DNA of 64,000 nt. It comes from Galeruca laticollis (Eukaryota > Arthropoda > Insecta > Coleoptera > Chrysomelidae). The position numbers and the translations under genes were made by a program. Below are positions 23,732 to 35,262 of the stretch, piece by piece. Position 1 is the stretch's first letter; the number at the start of each line of letters is the position of its first letter. Location of the stretch: positions 1,218,001 to 1,282,000 of the forward strand of contig OY998185.1 in assembly GCA_963921935.1 (NCBI GenBank). The letters run 5' to 3'. Below the pieces are notes generated by a model. That model did no database searches. It worked only from the letters and a program-made list of their open reading frames with translations, and was not told where the DNA came from.

Positions 23732-25689
23732 ATTAAACTATATATGATAAATGCTTACTTAATTTTGATTATGAAATTTATTTAAATGTATATGTTTATT
23801 ATTAGATTTTTTTTTTTTAGTTTGGCTAGCTCAGTTAGTTATTATTATTTTGTTATTTTAATTATATATTAATTATTTCGGGAGCATGAAATCCTTTTTC
23901 TGTTTGAGTCCTGGCTTATTGTATTGTTATAATTGTTTAAATAAAAAGAAAACACATTATTTTGAAATCAATTTAAATTTAATATTTTATATATTTGATA
24001 AAAAAAATATGAGACGCCAATGGTTATATTGTATCTACTTATTTATTTTAATAGTTACATCAATGCGCATGCGTGAAAAACTAGTCATGCGCTTTAACAT
24101 AAAACGAACAATTCTGATACGTAAGAAGCATCTATTCATATTAAACACAGTTTGTTGACGATGCAAACAATTGAATGGTTCAAACACATAAAAGAATTTA
24201 TATATAAATCATAGTTATATATGATACAAATTGCTGTGGAAAGAAAATAGTTATATATACATAGATAGAAATATAGGAATTATATACAGATGGACATAGT
24301 TATTACATTATGAAATTTCAATCACCAGATTTATACGATTACAAGATGGCGTAAGTGGCGTAAGTACATATTTTAATTTATTTAAAATTCGGCCTTTTAT
24401 TAAATTTAACGATTTATGCAATGAATTCACTATACAAAGTCTGTTTCTTTCTTTTTCAGATCGATCATATTTGCAAAAGTTTATCAATTTATGAAATTAA
24501 GTACTTAATTGGGTATTTTGAGTTTTTACACTGATTATTGGCCAATAAATGATTTAAAAACACTGACCTGTTGCTCTTGAATTGGGATGAAAGTCTCTGG
24601 ATCCCAGGAACACTCCGCTGAAGTTCCAAAAAACCAAAATTGATGAAAATTTCACAGATTCTTGCCGAAAAACTTGTTACAATTGACTGTGAGTATTGCT
24701 AATATTGTATTTAATAGTACTTTAGAAGTTTAAATGTCTTAAACCGGGAATATCTTGAAATTTCAGGAACACTATCACACACACTCCTCGCTTCTTAACA
24801 CCAGCTTCCCTTCTCTTTAAGCGTCCCCTCGATTCTCTACTTTTTTCAACAAACAGTCTTTTGTTCTTTTTCAGGTCACTATTCCAAAGTTTATTTATTG
24901 ATTCACAATTTATTCTGTCATATTTTATAACCAATAAGATATTGTCTTTTGCAATCAGATTAATTGAAACTTCTATCACTTATTAAAAATTTCATACATA
25001 CACTCTTTTACATTATTAGTTCATTTATAGAGTTCCTATGAGTTTTTTCATCATACAAATAAATTAAAATTGGTTATACATAGATACATTTACATGGTAC
25101 AACATTCAATATTATTATTGATAATATATCACTCTTACACTCATATTAATTATAAATATAAATTCTCTTATGTTATTTGTCTAAACTCTTTGCATTATAT
25201 TATTTATAATAAACTTTAACAAATTCCTATTTATTGATTCTATGTTTATTTTATTTACCATATATCATTTGTCTATATGTCATTATTTGTTTATCTATGA
25301 AATCTATTGAATTATATTCTATTCAATATTTGTATTTGTTCTTATTCTTAAATTAATGATTATAATGAATTAACTATAATAATATTTGTTTTCATTTCAG
25401 ATGAACAGCTGATTATGTTATGGAAAATAATCTTCGTCTTAGGCAACTTTATTTACATCATTACATTGGTTAGGCAATCTCTATATTTTGTATTATTATT
25501 GAGGTAATTCCTTTTTTATCATATTGTTTTAGGCTATTATTTAATATATCTTTATTTGATATGTTGTTTAAATTAAGAAAAGTGTTTCCTTTTTACTTGT
25601 TTTCTTAAATTATATTATTTTCATATATATTTCATACTAGCAACATATTTTTATAATACTAATTCTCTTATTATCTATGATATCTGGTT

Positions 25690-25691
<2 letters not shown>
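23732..25691 (-). repeat. 5' long terminal repeat of the minus-strand Gypsy element
   Basis: From 24059 to 25692 it repeats 16037-17671. The 23732-24058 part is present only here and contains GGCTAGCTCAG and GGGAGCATGAAATCC, also recognisable in diverged form near 9400 and 35500. The LTR stops abruptly at an (AT)n tract, beyond which the errantivirus lies, so its promoter-proximal end is missing and transcription from its own U3 is doubtful. Confidence 0.75.

Positions 25692-25764
<73 letters not shown>
25691..25764. repeat. (AT)n microsatellite, errantivirus insertion site
   Basis: About 74 bp of AT dinucleotides ending in TATA directly before the errantivirus LTR. The same TATA follows the 3' LTR at 32969-32972. 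Confidence 0.95.
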
Positions 25765-25768
<4 letters not shown>

Positions 25769-25979
25769 ACCTACGCCATTGCCCTTAGGTGGACAGTATA
25801 TTGTGCTGATTAAGTATTTATATTATTGTAGAATTGCTTAGTTTGTGTTTGTTACGAGGTTATTTAAATTCATGTTTATAATGAAAATATCAGTCTTGTA
25901 TTTGAAATTATTGTATTAGTTTGTCTTAGAAATAAAGTTAGTTTTTAAAAACACGTTTTCAGTAAATTAAAAGTTAAGT
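25765..25979 (+). repeat. 5' LTR of the errantivirus
   Basis: Starts TGTCACCTACGCC and ends GTTAAGT, matching 32754-32968. It contains an AATAAA-type signal (GAAATAAAGTTAG) near 25930. Confidence 0.9.
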
Positions 25980-25996
25980 GGCGCAGTCAGTAGGAT
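25979..25996 (+). promoter_or_regulatory. Primer binding site, tRNA-Ser type
   Basis: TGGCGCAGTCAGTAGGAT immediately follows the LTR. It differs by one base from the tRNA-Ser primer site I recall for the 17.6/297 group of errantiviruses. Confidence 0.8.
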
Positions 25997-26184
25997 AGTC
26001 AATCGAAAGTTAAAGAATATAACATTCGGTTCGTTTCTACGATTTATTGACTATTCGAACAAGTGAATTTTAACTATTGGAACTCTTAGTTGGGCGAACT
26101 GAGTAACTCAACTAGAAGATCTGTGTTGTGCGAGAAACCGGAAGAATCAAGAGGAGATTGGTTGTTCCTGTGCAGTCCGAGCCA

Positions 26185-26212
26185 ATGGAAAGGATCTTCG
26201 TTCTATTGCTGT
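26185..26212 (+). other. Putative first env exon with splice donor
   Basis: An ATG at 26185, upstream of the gag ATG and in a different frame, opens eight codons of mainly hydrophobic residues and then meets a strong donor (GTAAGT at 26211-26216). An acceptor (TTCATTTCAG, ending at 31112) lies just before the env frame in a compatible phase. Splicing would give the envelope protein a short hydrophobic leader of signal-peptide type. Errantiviruses are known to make Env from a spliced RNA; this pairing is my inference. Confidence 0.55.
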
Positions 26213-26222
26213 AAGTGTTTTT

Positions 26223-27440
26223 ATGTCATATAGAGGGAATATTGATTATTTTTCTGACACATCTGACGATTCTGACTCAAATTCTGATTCAAATAATTCA
26301 AATTCAGGCTCAAATTCTTGTAACACTAAAATAAAATTAACTTTAGCATCACCAAAACTTTTTCACATAAATAATTTTAATAAAATGGCTACTCCACAAT
26401 TACCAATTTTAAAAAAAGAATATCTGGATATGATACCAGAATTTGATGGCAACAATGCATTACTTCCTAGATTTATTGAAATTTCAGAGAAATTAGTTAG
26501 TAAGTTTTATAATACTGCAGATGTAGGGGATTTTCAAAATGAATATTTGATGTCCAGCATCTTAGCAAAAATAAAAGGTGAAGCAGCTATAAACATTTCT
26601 TCTTGTACGATAAGAACTTGGGAAAATCTAAAAGATGCACTTCTTAATACTTATGCTGATAAAAGAGATATTTACACACTAAATATAGAACTTTCGGAAA
26701 TGAAACAAGGCAATGAAACGCCTTTCGAATTTTATAATAGAATTCAACATTTATTAAATCTTCAAATTTCTTATCTCATCACACATTCCAATGTGAATGA
26801 ACATTTAATTTTAGGAAATTATTTTAAAAATTTGGCACTCAGAGTATTGCTACGCGGTTTAAAAGAACCTTTAGGTACATTAATGCGTACGAAAAATCCA
26901 GAAAATTTAAATATTGCTTTAAATGTTCTTACTAATGATTTTCAAGTTTATATGACCCAGAATAATCATCCAAAAAATATTTTTTCAAATCTAAATACGC
27001 AAAATTATTCTCATAAAAATAAAACCAATTTCCAAAATAACGTGGCACATAGGCAGCCACCTCCTAAGCCAAATTCTATGCAGAATTATCAACACACTAA
27101 TCGAAATCCCGCATCAAACCCACAAAATCGTCCATCAACTTCTTATAATCCTTCTAATAGGAATAATACAAACCTTTCTAATAATGGTCATAACGTTTTT
27201 AAACCTAATCCAAATCAAAGATTTTCAAATCCAACTCCAATGAGTATGTCTACCAGAAACACACCTAGACCCCAACCCCAAAATTATCAAAATCGGTTCC
27301 AACACAATCCTAATCAACCTAGAAATTTTATCTCGGAAGAACTCCATAATATAGACGATTCCGATTGTATTAATGATGAATCCGATAATTTTTTAGAGAC
27401 ACCAGCCTCGGAACCAAATCAAACATTATCGAATTATTAA
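26223..27440 (+). CDS. gag: Errantivirus Gag
   Basis: A 405-codon frame starting at ATG 26223, twelve bases after the proposed env splice donor. The N-terminus is Ser/Asp/Asn-rich. The middle (residues about 60-240) has the Gag capsid pattern, with LPRFIEISEKL, WENLKDALLNTYADK and FYNRIQHLL. The C-terminal third is rich in Asn, Pro and Gln (for example NPNQRFSNPTP), a common replacement for zinc knuckles in errantivirus Gag; no CCHC box is present. A -1 slippery heptamer lies 45 nt before the stop codon. Confidence 0.85.
   Translation: MSYRGNIDYFSDTSDDSDSNSDSNNSNSGSNSCNTKIKLTLASPKLFHINNFNKMATPQLPILKKEYLDMIPEFDGNNALLPRFIEISEKLVSKFYNTADVGDFQNEYLMSSILAKIKGEAAINISSCTIRTWENLKDALLNTYADKRDIYTLNIELSEMKQGNETPFEFYNRIQHLLNLQISYLITHSNVNEHLILGNYFKNLALRVLLRGLKEPLGTLMRTKNPENLNIALNVLTNDFQVYMTQNNHPKNIFSNLNTQNYSHKNKTNFQNNVAHRQPPPKPNSMQNYQHTNRNPASNPQNRPSTSYNPSNRNNTNLSNNGHNVFKPNPNQRFSNPTPMSMSTRNTPRPQPQNYQNRFQHNPNQPRNFISEELHNIDDSDCINDESDNFLETPASEPNQTLSNY
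27389..27395 (+). promoter_or_regulatory. -1 ribosomal frameshift heptamer T TTT TTA
   Basis: In the gag frame the codons are AAT TTT TTA, giving the X XXY YYZ heptamer T TTT TTA. A -1 shift enters a frame that stays open through the end of gag into the protease (DTG at about 27497). This is the classic retroviral slippery sequence. No obvious strong stem-loop was found downstream by eye. Confidence 0.65.
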
Positions 27441-28144
27441 ACTTAAATAATTCAGAAAGTGTGTTACCCTATATAATTTTCCCAGAACAAAATCTAAAAG
27501 TTTTAATTGATACTGGTAGCACAAGATCCTTTGTGACACCAGCTGTAGCTGAAAAATATTTCAAAAAATCGTATGTCAAAAAACCATTCCATGTAAAATC
27601 TGCCTTTGGTAGCAGTCAACAAAATTTCTGCACTTTTATTCCAGTCCCAAAAATGTTTAATTATAGGAAACCGCTTAATTTAGAATATTGCGTTTTCAAA
27701 TTTCACGATCATTTTGATTGTTTGTTAGGATTAGATAATTTAAAAATACTTAATGCAATTATTGACTTAAATAATAATTTGCTTATGACTCCTTATAGTC
27801 AAATTAAAATGAATTACTTTGACATTAAAACCGGATCCACGAATTGTATAGTAGTGCATCCACGTTGTGAACAAGTAATTAAATTAAATATTGAAAATGT
27901 AAAAAATGGTAATGTAATTATACCATATACACGAATTGGGAAATTAGAAATCCCGGAATGTTTAACAAAAGTTGAAAATAATATAGCTTTATGTACAATT
28001 TTAAATCCTTCAGAATCCAACTTTCGAGTAGACTTAAGCCCTTCTATTAGTGTTGAGACATTCGATGAATACGAACAAACCCTCAACCCAAATTTTAATA
28101 ATATTTATTCTGAAAATGTTAAATTTGATATATCGAAAGAGTGA
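27398..28144 (+). CDS. pro: Errantivirus aspartic protease region of Pol
   Basis: Read in the -1 frame after the slippery site; an internal frame start at GTG 27461 is not needed. The motif VLIDTGSTRSFVTP (about 27488-27530) is the retropepsin active site, and CLLGLDNLKIL near 27720 fits the C-terminal part of the fold. The frame ends with a TGA at 28142-28144, but the same frame is open again directly afterwards and carries RT. The TGA therefore splits what is normally one Pol polyprotein, by nonsense mutation or, less likely, stop readthrough. Confidence 0.85.
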   Translation, partial: DTSLGTKSNIIELLNLNNSESVLPYIIFPEQNLKVLIDTGSTRSFVTPAVAEKYFKKSYVKKPFHVKSAFGSSQQNFCTFIPVPKMFNYRKPLNLEYCVFKFHDHFDCLLGLDNLKILNAIIDLNNNLLMTPYSQIKMNYFDIKTGSTNCIVVHPRCEQVIKLNIENVKNGNVIIPYTRIGKLEIPECLTKVENNIALCTILNPSESNFRVDLSPSISVETFDEYEQTLNPNFNNIYSENVKFDISKE

Positions 28145-28153
28145 ACTGAACAT

Positions 28154-31147
28154 ATGAATTCCGGAGAGAAACAATCTGTATTAAAATTAGTTCAAGAGTA
28201 TAGTGATATTTTTCATGTTGAAGGAAATCAGCTTACTTTCACAAGTAAAATAAAACATCATATTAAAACTTCTAATGATATACCTATTTATTCAAAATCA
28301 TACAGATATCCTGAGATTCACCGAACGGAAATTCAAAAACAAATTCAAAAAATGTTAAATGATAATATTATTAGGCCGTCCAGCTCTCCGTGGTCGATCA
28401 ATATCTGGATAGTTCCAAAGAAGCTAGATGCTTCTCAAAAGCCAAAGTATCGACTCGTTGTTGATTATCGAAAACTGAATGAGATCACAATTGGAGATCG
28501 ATATCCATTACCAGATATTACAACGTTACTAGATAAGCTTGGACGTTGTCAATATTTTACAACATTAGATCTCGCTTCTGGTTTCCATCAGATCGAGATG
28601 GCTGAGGAGGATATTCCGAAAACAGCCTTTAATATTGAAAATGGGCACTATGAATATGTGCGCATGCCCATGGGTCTGAAAGGGGCTCCTGCAACCTTTC
28701 AAAGGGTCATGGACAATATCCTAAGAGGTATACAGAACGAGAAATGTTTGGTGTACCTTGATGATATAATTGTGTTCAGTACCAGCTTACAAGAACACAT
28801 CACAAATTTAAAAGAAGTATTCAATAGATTAAGAGATTCTAATTTTAAATTACAAATTGATAAATGCGAATTCTTGCGAAAAGAAGTAGCATATCTAGGA
28901 CATATTGTCACGCCAGAAGGTGTAAAACCGAACCCAGATAAAATTTTAGCAATTCAAAAATTTCCGATACCAAAAAATTCAAAACAATTAAAAGGATTCC
29001 TAGGACTCCTAGGGTATTATCGAAAATTTATAAAAGATTTTTCAAAATTAACTAAACCATTAACTATCAGATTGAAAAAAGATGCAATTATCAATGTAAA
29101 TGATTCAGATTATGTCGAATGTTTTGAAATGTGTAAAAATCTGTTGATAAATGAACCAATACTTCAATATCCAGATTTTACAAAACCCTTTAACCTTACC
29201 ACAGACGCCAGCAATTATGCTTTAGGTGCTGTTTTAAGTCAAGGCAAAATAGGCTCTGATTTACCTGTGGCTTACGCCAGCAGAACCTTAAATGATTCAG
29301 AATGCAACTATTCTGTAATCGAGAAAGAACTTCTTGCCATAGTTTGGGCAGCGAAATACTTCCGCCCGTATCTTTTTGGCAGAAAATTTACAATAGTTAC
29401 CGACCATAAACCACTTCAATGGTTATTCTCACTTAAAGATCCAAGTTCAAAGCTTGTCAGATGGCGCTTGAAACTTGAAGAATATGATTATGATATCGTA
29501 TACAAAAAAGGTGCTTTAAATACCAATAGCGATTGTTTGTCCCGAATTCAAATAAATATTAATGAAACTGAATTACAAGAACCCCAATGTTCTAAAAATT
29601 TATTAGTTTATATGGACAAATTTAATAAAAAACTTTCATCATCTCCCGATGATAATAGATCTCTAATAGTTGAAACGGATAATGAAAGTAACAATAATGA
29701 TGATGATGACGAAGACATCACAGTTCATACAAATGAAGAGAATCCTGTAATCGGTATACCAATTTCAGATTCAGCGATAAATATTGGTAAAAATCAATTA
29801 ATATTTTCAGAAGTAAATTTCGAACCAGCCATACCCACTATTATAAAACTGTATGAAAATAAACAAAGAATCATTGTACAATTATCTAAAAATAATTTTG
29901 AGCAAGATGTGATTAATTTCGTGAAAGAATACATAGTACCTAAAACTAAATATTTTATCTATTTCGAAGACCCAATTTATGAAAAATTCAGTGTCATTCT
30001 ACAAAATCACTTTCAAGATTCTCAAATCGACTTTGTTAAATGTAATAAAAAATTAATAGATGTTCCTTTAAATGAAGTTAAAGAAGTTATTCAAAATTAC
30101 CACGAGGGTAAGACTAATCATAGAGGTCTAGATGAAACTGAAAATCAATTAAAAGCTTTGTATTATTGGCCTAATCAAAGAGCATCTATACAAACTTATA
30201 TAAACGAATGCGAAGTTTGCCAGTTGAGCAAATATGATAGAAAACCAATAAAACCATTTTTAAATGTTACTCCTACAGCGACTAAACCTTTCCAAATTTT
30301 GCATTTAGACACGATAACCTTAGAAAATAGTAAATTTCTTACGATAATAGATTCATTTTCTAAATATGGTCAAATGTATGAATTAAAATCTAGACAAGGA
30401 ATAGAAGTAGCTCATAGTCTAATTAAATATTTTACACACCATTGTATACCAGAACAAATAATTTCGGATAATGGAACTGAGTTGAAAAATTCTGTTGTAA
30501 GGGAATTATTAGAAACGCATAAAATAAAAATTCATTTTATAAGTTCTCAACATCCAGAATCGAATGGAATTGCCGAAAGATTCCACTCTACAATTATTGA
30601 ACACATCAGACTTTTGAATAATCAAAAAGATTTTCAAAAGGGGACTACTGACAATAAAATACTTTATGCATTATTAGCCTATAATAATAGTGTTCATTCT
30701 GCAACAAAATTGAAACCTAACGAAATAATTACCGGACACATAGATAGTAATACACCTTTCGATATAGAATTAGATCGACAAGTAGTTAATAATTATATAC
30801 AAAATCATAAAGATAAAATGAAAATTTTGTACTCGAATTTAAATCAAAAATTACAGGAAAATAAATCAAAAGTAATATCTAAAGCCAATAAAAGCCGTGA
30901 AGAATTACCAGATACAATACCCACTAAAGTGTATGTACGTAATAAACAGGCACAAGGTAAAACCAAAAATAAATATAAAAGTGAAGAAATTAAAAGTAAA
31001 AATATCCGACTAAAAACAGCAAAAATCGCTGCTAGACACAAAAATACTTCAGAAAATATTCATCTTTCAAACATAAAACGTCCTAAAAAGACTCCATATA
31101 AATTCATTTCAGGTTCGTCACCGTCGGAGACGCAACAATCAAAATAA
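28154..31147 (+). CDS. pol: Errantivirus Pol: RT, RNase H, integrase
   Basis: A 997-codon frame in register with the protease. RT motifs: LVVDYRKLNEITIGDRYPLP (about residue 101), TLDLASGFHQIEM and LVYLDDIIVFS (about 200). RNase H: FNLTTDASNYALGAVLSQ (about 350) and VTDHKPLQWL. Integrase: zinc-binding H-H-C-C between about 650 and 692 (ECEVCQLSK), then the D,D-35-E core in LHLDTITL, ISDNGTEL and ESNGIAERFHS (about 717, 772, 807). The basic C-terminus ends just beyond the proposed env splice acceptor, so pol and env overlap in different frames. No internal stops. The translation start at ATG 28154 lies after the in-frame TGA; normal production would be as part of Gag-Pro-Pol. Confidence 0.92.
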   Translation: MNSGEKQSVLKLVQEYSDIFHVEGNQLTFTSKIKHHIKTSNDIPIYSKSYRYPEIHRTEIQKQIQKMLNDNIIRPSSSPWSINIWIVPKKLDASQKPKYRLVVDYRKLNEITIGDRYPLPDITTLLDKLGRCQYFTTLDLASGFHQIEMAEEDIPKTAFNIENGHYEYVRMPMGLKGAPATFQRVMDNILRGIQNEKCLVYLDDIIVFSTSLQEHITNLKEVFNRLRDSNFKLQIDKCEFLRKEVAYLGHIVTPEGVKPNPDKILAIQKFPIPKNSKQLKGFLGLLGYYRKFIKDFSKLTKPLTIRLKKDAIINVNDSDYVECFEMCKNLLINEPILQYPDFTKPFNLTTDASNYALGAVLSQGKIGSDLPVAYASRTLNDSECNYSVIEKELLAIVWAAKYFRPYLFGRKFTIVTDHKPLQWLFSLKDPSSKLVRWRLKLEEYDYDIVYKKGALNTNSDCLSRIQININETELQEPQCSKNLLVYMDKFNKKLSSSPDDNRSLIVETDNESNNNDDDDEDITVHTNEENPVIGIPISDSAINIGKNQLIFSEVNFEPAIPTIIKLYENKQRIIVQLSKNNFEQDVINFVKEYIVPKTKYFIYFEDPIYEKFSVILQNHFQDSQIDFVKCNKKLIDVPLNEVKEVIQNYHEGKTNHRGLDETENQLKALYYWPNQRASIQTYINECEVCQLSKYDRKPIKPFLNVTPTATKPFQILHLDTITLENSKFLTIIDSFSKYGQMYELKSRQGIEVAHSLIKYFTHHCIPEQIISDNGTELKNSVVRELLETHKIKIHFISSQHPESNGIAERFHSTIIEHIRLLNNQKDFQKGTTDNKILYALLAYNNSVHSATKLKPNEIITGHIDSNTPFDIELDRQVVNNYIQNHKDKMKILYSNLNQKLQENKSKVISKANKSREELPDTIPTKVYVRNKQAQGKTKNKYKSEEIKSKNIRLKTAKIAARHKNTSENIHLSNIKRPKKTPYKFISGSSPSETQQSK

Positions 31148-31779
31148 AAGATGTTACCCATAACTTGGGAATACTTCCCATAAATCTTGGATATGCCAAA
31201 CTGCAGAAATCCAGCCATACTTTTGTTCATTTTTATAATTTAAGTCCACTACTAGTAGAATATAATAAGTTAAGTATACAATATAATCACGTTAAATATA
31301 ATATATCTAATAATACATTTTTTCTAACTGAAACAGAAAATATTGTAAATATAATAGAGTACACTAAGAATAGTATAGATGATAAATTTAATAACATTAA
31401 TATTCATTCAACCTTAGATAGACCAAAGAGAGGGTTAATTAACGGTCTTGGATCAATAGTAAAAACAATTACGGGAAATTTGGACTCTGAAGATGGAGAA
31501 AGAATTAACTCAATCATGGAACATTTAAAACAAAATCAAGAAAACTTGCAAACTCAAATTAAAATGCAATATTCTGTTAGTCACCAAATAATTGATAATT
31601 TTAATAAGACAATTCAGGACATCCAGTATAATGAAAAAATATTAAAAACGAAAATATTTGAGATAAGAGATGTCTTAGATTTTCAAGCAAATGCAGAAAA
31701 TATTATTTATTTAAAACAGCTATTCAACGAACTTCTTATCACATTCAATGTAATTTTAGACGTTTTAGAAAAACGGTAG
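31113..31779 (+). pseudogene. env: Errantivirus env, N-terminal part (F-protein-like)
   Basis: From the splice acceptor at 31111-31112 the frame is open to the TAG at 31777-31779. An apparent start at 31165 is a TTG, so no ATG is needed if env RNA is spliced. A furin-type RPKR site at about 31420-31431 is followed by a glycine-rich hydrophobic stretch, then heptad-like helices. This matches the class I fusion protein architecture shared by errantivirus Env and baculovirus F. The frame is lost near 31770 in a run of five A residues, so the protein is cut before its ectodomain C-terminus. Role in cell-to-cell transfer is known for the family only. Confidence 0.8.
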
Positions 31780-32744
31780 AAAATTCATTAACCTTCTGTA
31801 AACTTAAAACATTACATCCAAGTATTATAAAATCTGACGACTTATTTGCAGAGTTGCAAAAAGTGCATTATTACTATCAAACGGAATTACCTTTCGAATT
31901 AAAACATAAAAACATTTTAGAATTTGAAGCCGTCATAGACGTAGTTTGTAAAGTAGAAAATAATCAAATACAATATTTTTTATCGATACCTATTAATTAT
32001 GATATTTTATTTAATCTTTTTTATATGTTACCCATACCTACAGAAATTGAATCAGAATACGTAACATTAATACCTAATTCAAAATTTTTACTAAAATCAA
32101 ATAATGTCATTAAACCTCTAAATGACATTTGCACTCGCGGCAATATTTTTCAATGTCCTAACCATTTGCAAGACAATAATAATTATGGGTGCGAAGAAAA
32201 CATATTGCTAGCAGGAAATTCTACATTTTGTCAATATACAAAAATTGAAATAATTAAGAATCACATTGAAATTATTCCGGAGATAAATCAATTTTTGGCA
32301 ATATTTCCAGTAGAAGAAAAATTAATCATAAAATGTAAGCAAGAAACTGAAGTGAAAACTCTTAAAGGCATTTATTTAATTGAAAATTCAGCATGTAAAA
32401 TTATATTTAGAAATCAAGAGTTAATATTTCAACAAAAAACCTTTGGACAACCTTTTGTAATAAATGAATTAAATTTGAAATTAAATCAATTACACGTTTC
32501 TCCGATGAAGATTGATTTAAAAAGTTTAAAAATAAAGGATATTCCAAATCAACTGGTAACGCCAATATTCACAGAAAACCATAATTTTCACATTCCCAGT
32601 ATTTGGACTATTCTTCTTTATACAGCATTGATAGTGGCCTTCCTGTGGATCATGTACAAGAGGAAACATTCAGGAAGGACGAGTAAGAGTCAGCAGGAGT
32701 CAACGGAAGATGGGATCCAGCTTCCAGGAGAAGCTTCCTTCTAA
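31780..32744 (+). pseudogene. env: Errantivirus env, C-terminal part with transmembrane anchor
   Basis: The rest of env is read in a frame one base off from the first part; the open stretch begins about 31772 and the ORF start at 31854 is only a TTG. It has a Cys-rich ectodomain (CTRGNIFQCPNHLQ, NYGCEENILLAGNSTFC) and one transmembrane helix near 32610-32670 (LLYTALIVAFLWIMY). A short basic cytoplasmic tail (KRKHSGR) ends at 32744. One small indel separates it from the upstream part, so env is broken in this copy, unless the homopolymer length is a sequencing error. Confidence 0.8.
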
Positions 32745-32753
32745 AGGGGGAGG
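32743..32753 (+). promoter_or_regulatory. Polypurine tract
   Basis: AAAGGGGGAGG overlaps the env stop and directly precedes the 3' LTR, as expected for plus-strand priming. Confidence 0.85.
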
Positions 32754-32968
32754 TGTCACCTACGCCATTGCCCTTAGGTGGACAGTATATTGTGCTAATT
32801 AAGTATTTATATTATTGTAGAATTGCTTAGTTTGTGTTTGTTACGAGGTTATTTAAATTCATGTTTATAATGAAAATATCAGTCTTGTATTTGAAATTAT
32901 TGTATTAGTTTGTCTTAGAAATAAAGTTAGTTTTTAAAAACACGTTTTCAGTAAATTAAAAGTTAAGT
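32754..32968 (+). repeat. 3' LTR of the errantivirus
   Basis: Copy of 25765-25979 with one difference noticed. It is followed by TATA (32969-32972), the target duplication. Confidence 0.9.
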
Positions 32969-32996
32969 TATACCTAATTAGTCGGCAAATACTATC

Positions 32997-34424
<1,428 letters not shown>

Positions 34425-35150
34425 CTATCCGATTATGCATGCAGTGCGATTTTGTGGTGTAGGTGTAAGTTTAAATTTTCTCTTCTTTGTTTTTTCTATC
34501 AAATTTTGTTCCAGGTTTATGAATTTTTCTTCCTGGTTTTCTAAGCTTTTTTCCATTTTTTCTTGCTTTCTTCTAATTTCCGCTACCTTTTCATCTTGTT
34601 TCGCTAATTTTAATTCCATTGAGTTATTCATCCTTTCAATCTTTTGATTTTGCTCGTCCATCTTCTCTCTAATTATTTCTTTCAAGTATTCCTTTTGTTC
34701 TTCTATTTTCTCCATCATTTTCTTACTATCTTCTCTTATTTCCTTACTATCTTCACTTATTTTCTTACTTTGCTCTTCCATCAAGTATTTTATAATCTGT
34801 AGTAGTTGATTGTCCCTATCTTCCTTACTTGTTTCTCCTTCATGTATTCTTCTTGATTCACAAATTTTTGATTTTTCCTCAGCTTGTGTGATTTTCTCCT
34901 CACTTGGCTGCAGGTTTTCTATTGATTCCTTCACATTTTCTATTTCTCCAGTCGTTTCTTTATCCCGATCTTCATTATTTCCCTCTTGATTGAAACAATA
35001 TGTTTCTGGATCTTTCCCTTCTCTTATGATAGCCTCCTGCAATATTCTTACGAGCGCCTGTTTAATTCCCGTTTTGTCCAGTCCTCTTTTCTCCAAAAAT
35101 GCCTTCAATTCGGTTGTTTTTAATTCGTTGATGGTTTTGTTCACCTTCAT
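34425..35150 (-). pseudogene. gag: Truncated Gypsy gag, SAP domain plus coiled coil
   Basis: The ATG ending at 35150 starts a SAP-like domain (INELKTTELKAFLEKRGLDK, residues 6-25, then GKDPETYCF). About 170 residues of Lys/Glu-rich coiled coil follow (ISEDSKEIREDSKKMMEKIE). The same SAP-then-xDPET arrangement opens the gag at 1092 (GLDPETFLF), so these two share an N-terminal module. The frame ends in unrelated sequence at 34425 without reaching a capsid domain: the copy is 3'-truncated. Confidence 0.7.
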
Positions 35151-35243
35151 TGTTTAAATTTTTATTTCTAGTAGACAAAACAGTACAAGTCTCCAAACAA
35201 ATATTATCTCCGAAAATTTACTGATTTTGTTAAGAGCTAAATT

Positions 35244-35262
35244 GCCACACGTTGGGCCGACA
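35244..35262 (-). promoter_or_regulatory. Primer binding site, degenerate tRNA-Lys type
   Basis: The minus strand reads TGTCGGCCCAACGTGTGGC, close to the tRNA-Lys primer site core CGCCCAACGTGGGGC and to the site at 23712-23731. It lies about 95 bp upstream of the gag ATG. Confidence 0.5.

Larger units (their letters stand above)
25765..32968 (+). mobile_element. Env-containing errantivirus-like Gypsy element, full length
   Basis: The element is 7204 bp with two nearly identical 215-bp LTRs (one clear difference seen, CTGATT versus CTAATT), a 4-bp TATA duplication, a tRNA-Ser-type primer site, a polypurine tract, and gag, pro, pol and env-like genes. The order and primer site match insect errantiviruses of the 17.6/297/ZAM group. 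Two breaks are visible: an in-frame TGA between protease and RT, and a frameshift in env. Nearly identical LTRs point to a fairly recent insertion. Confidence 0.9.
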
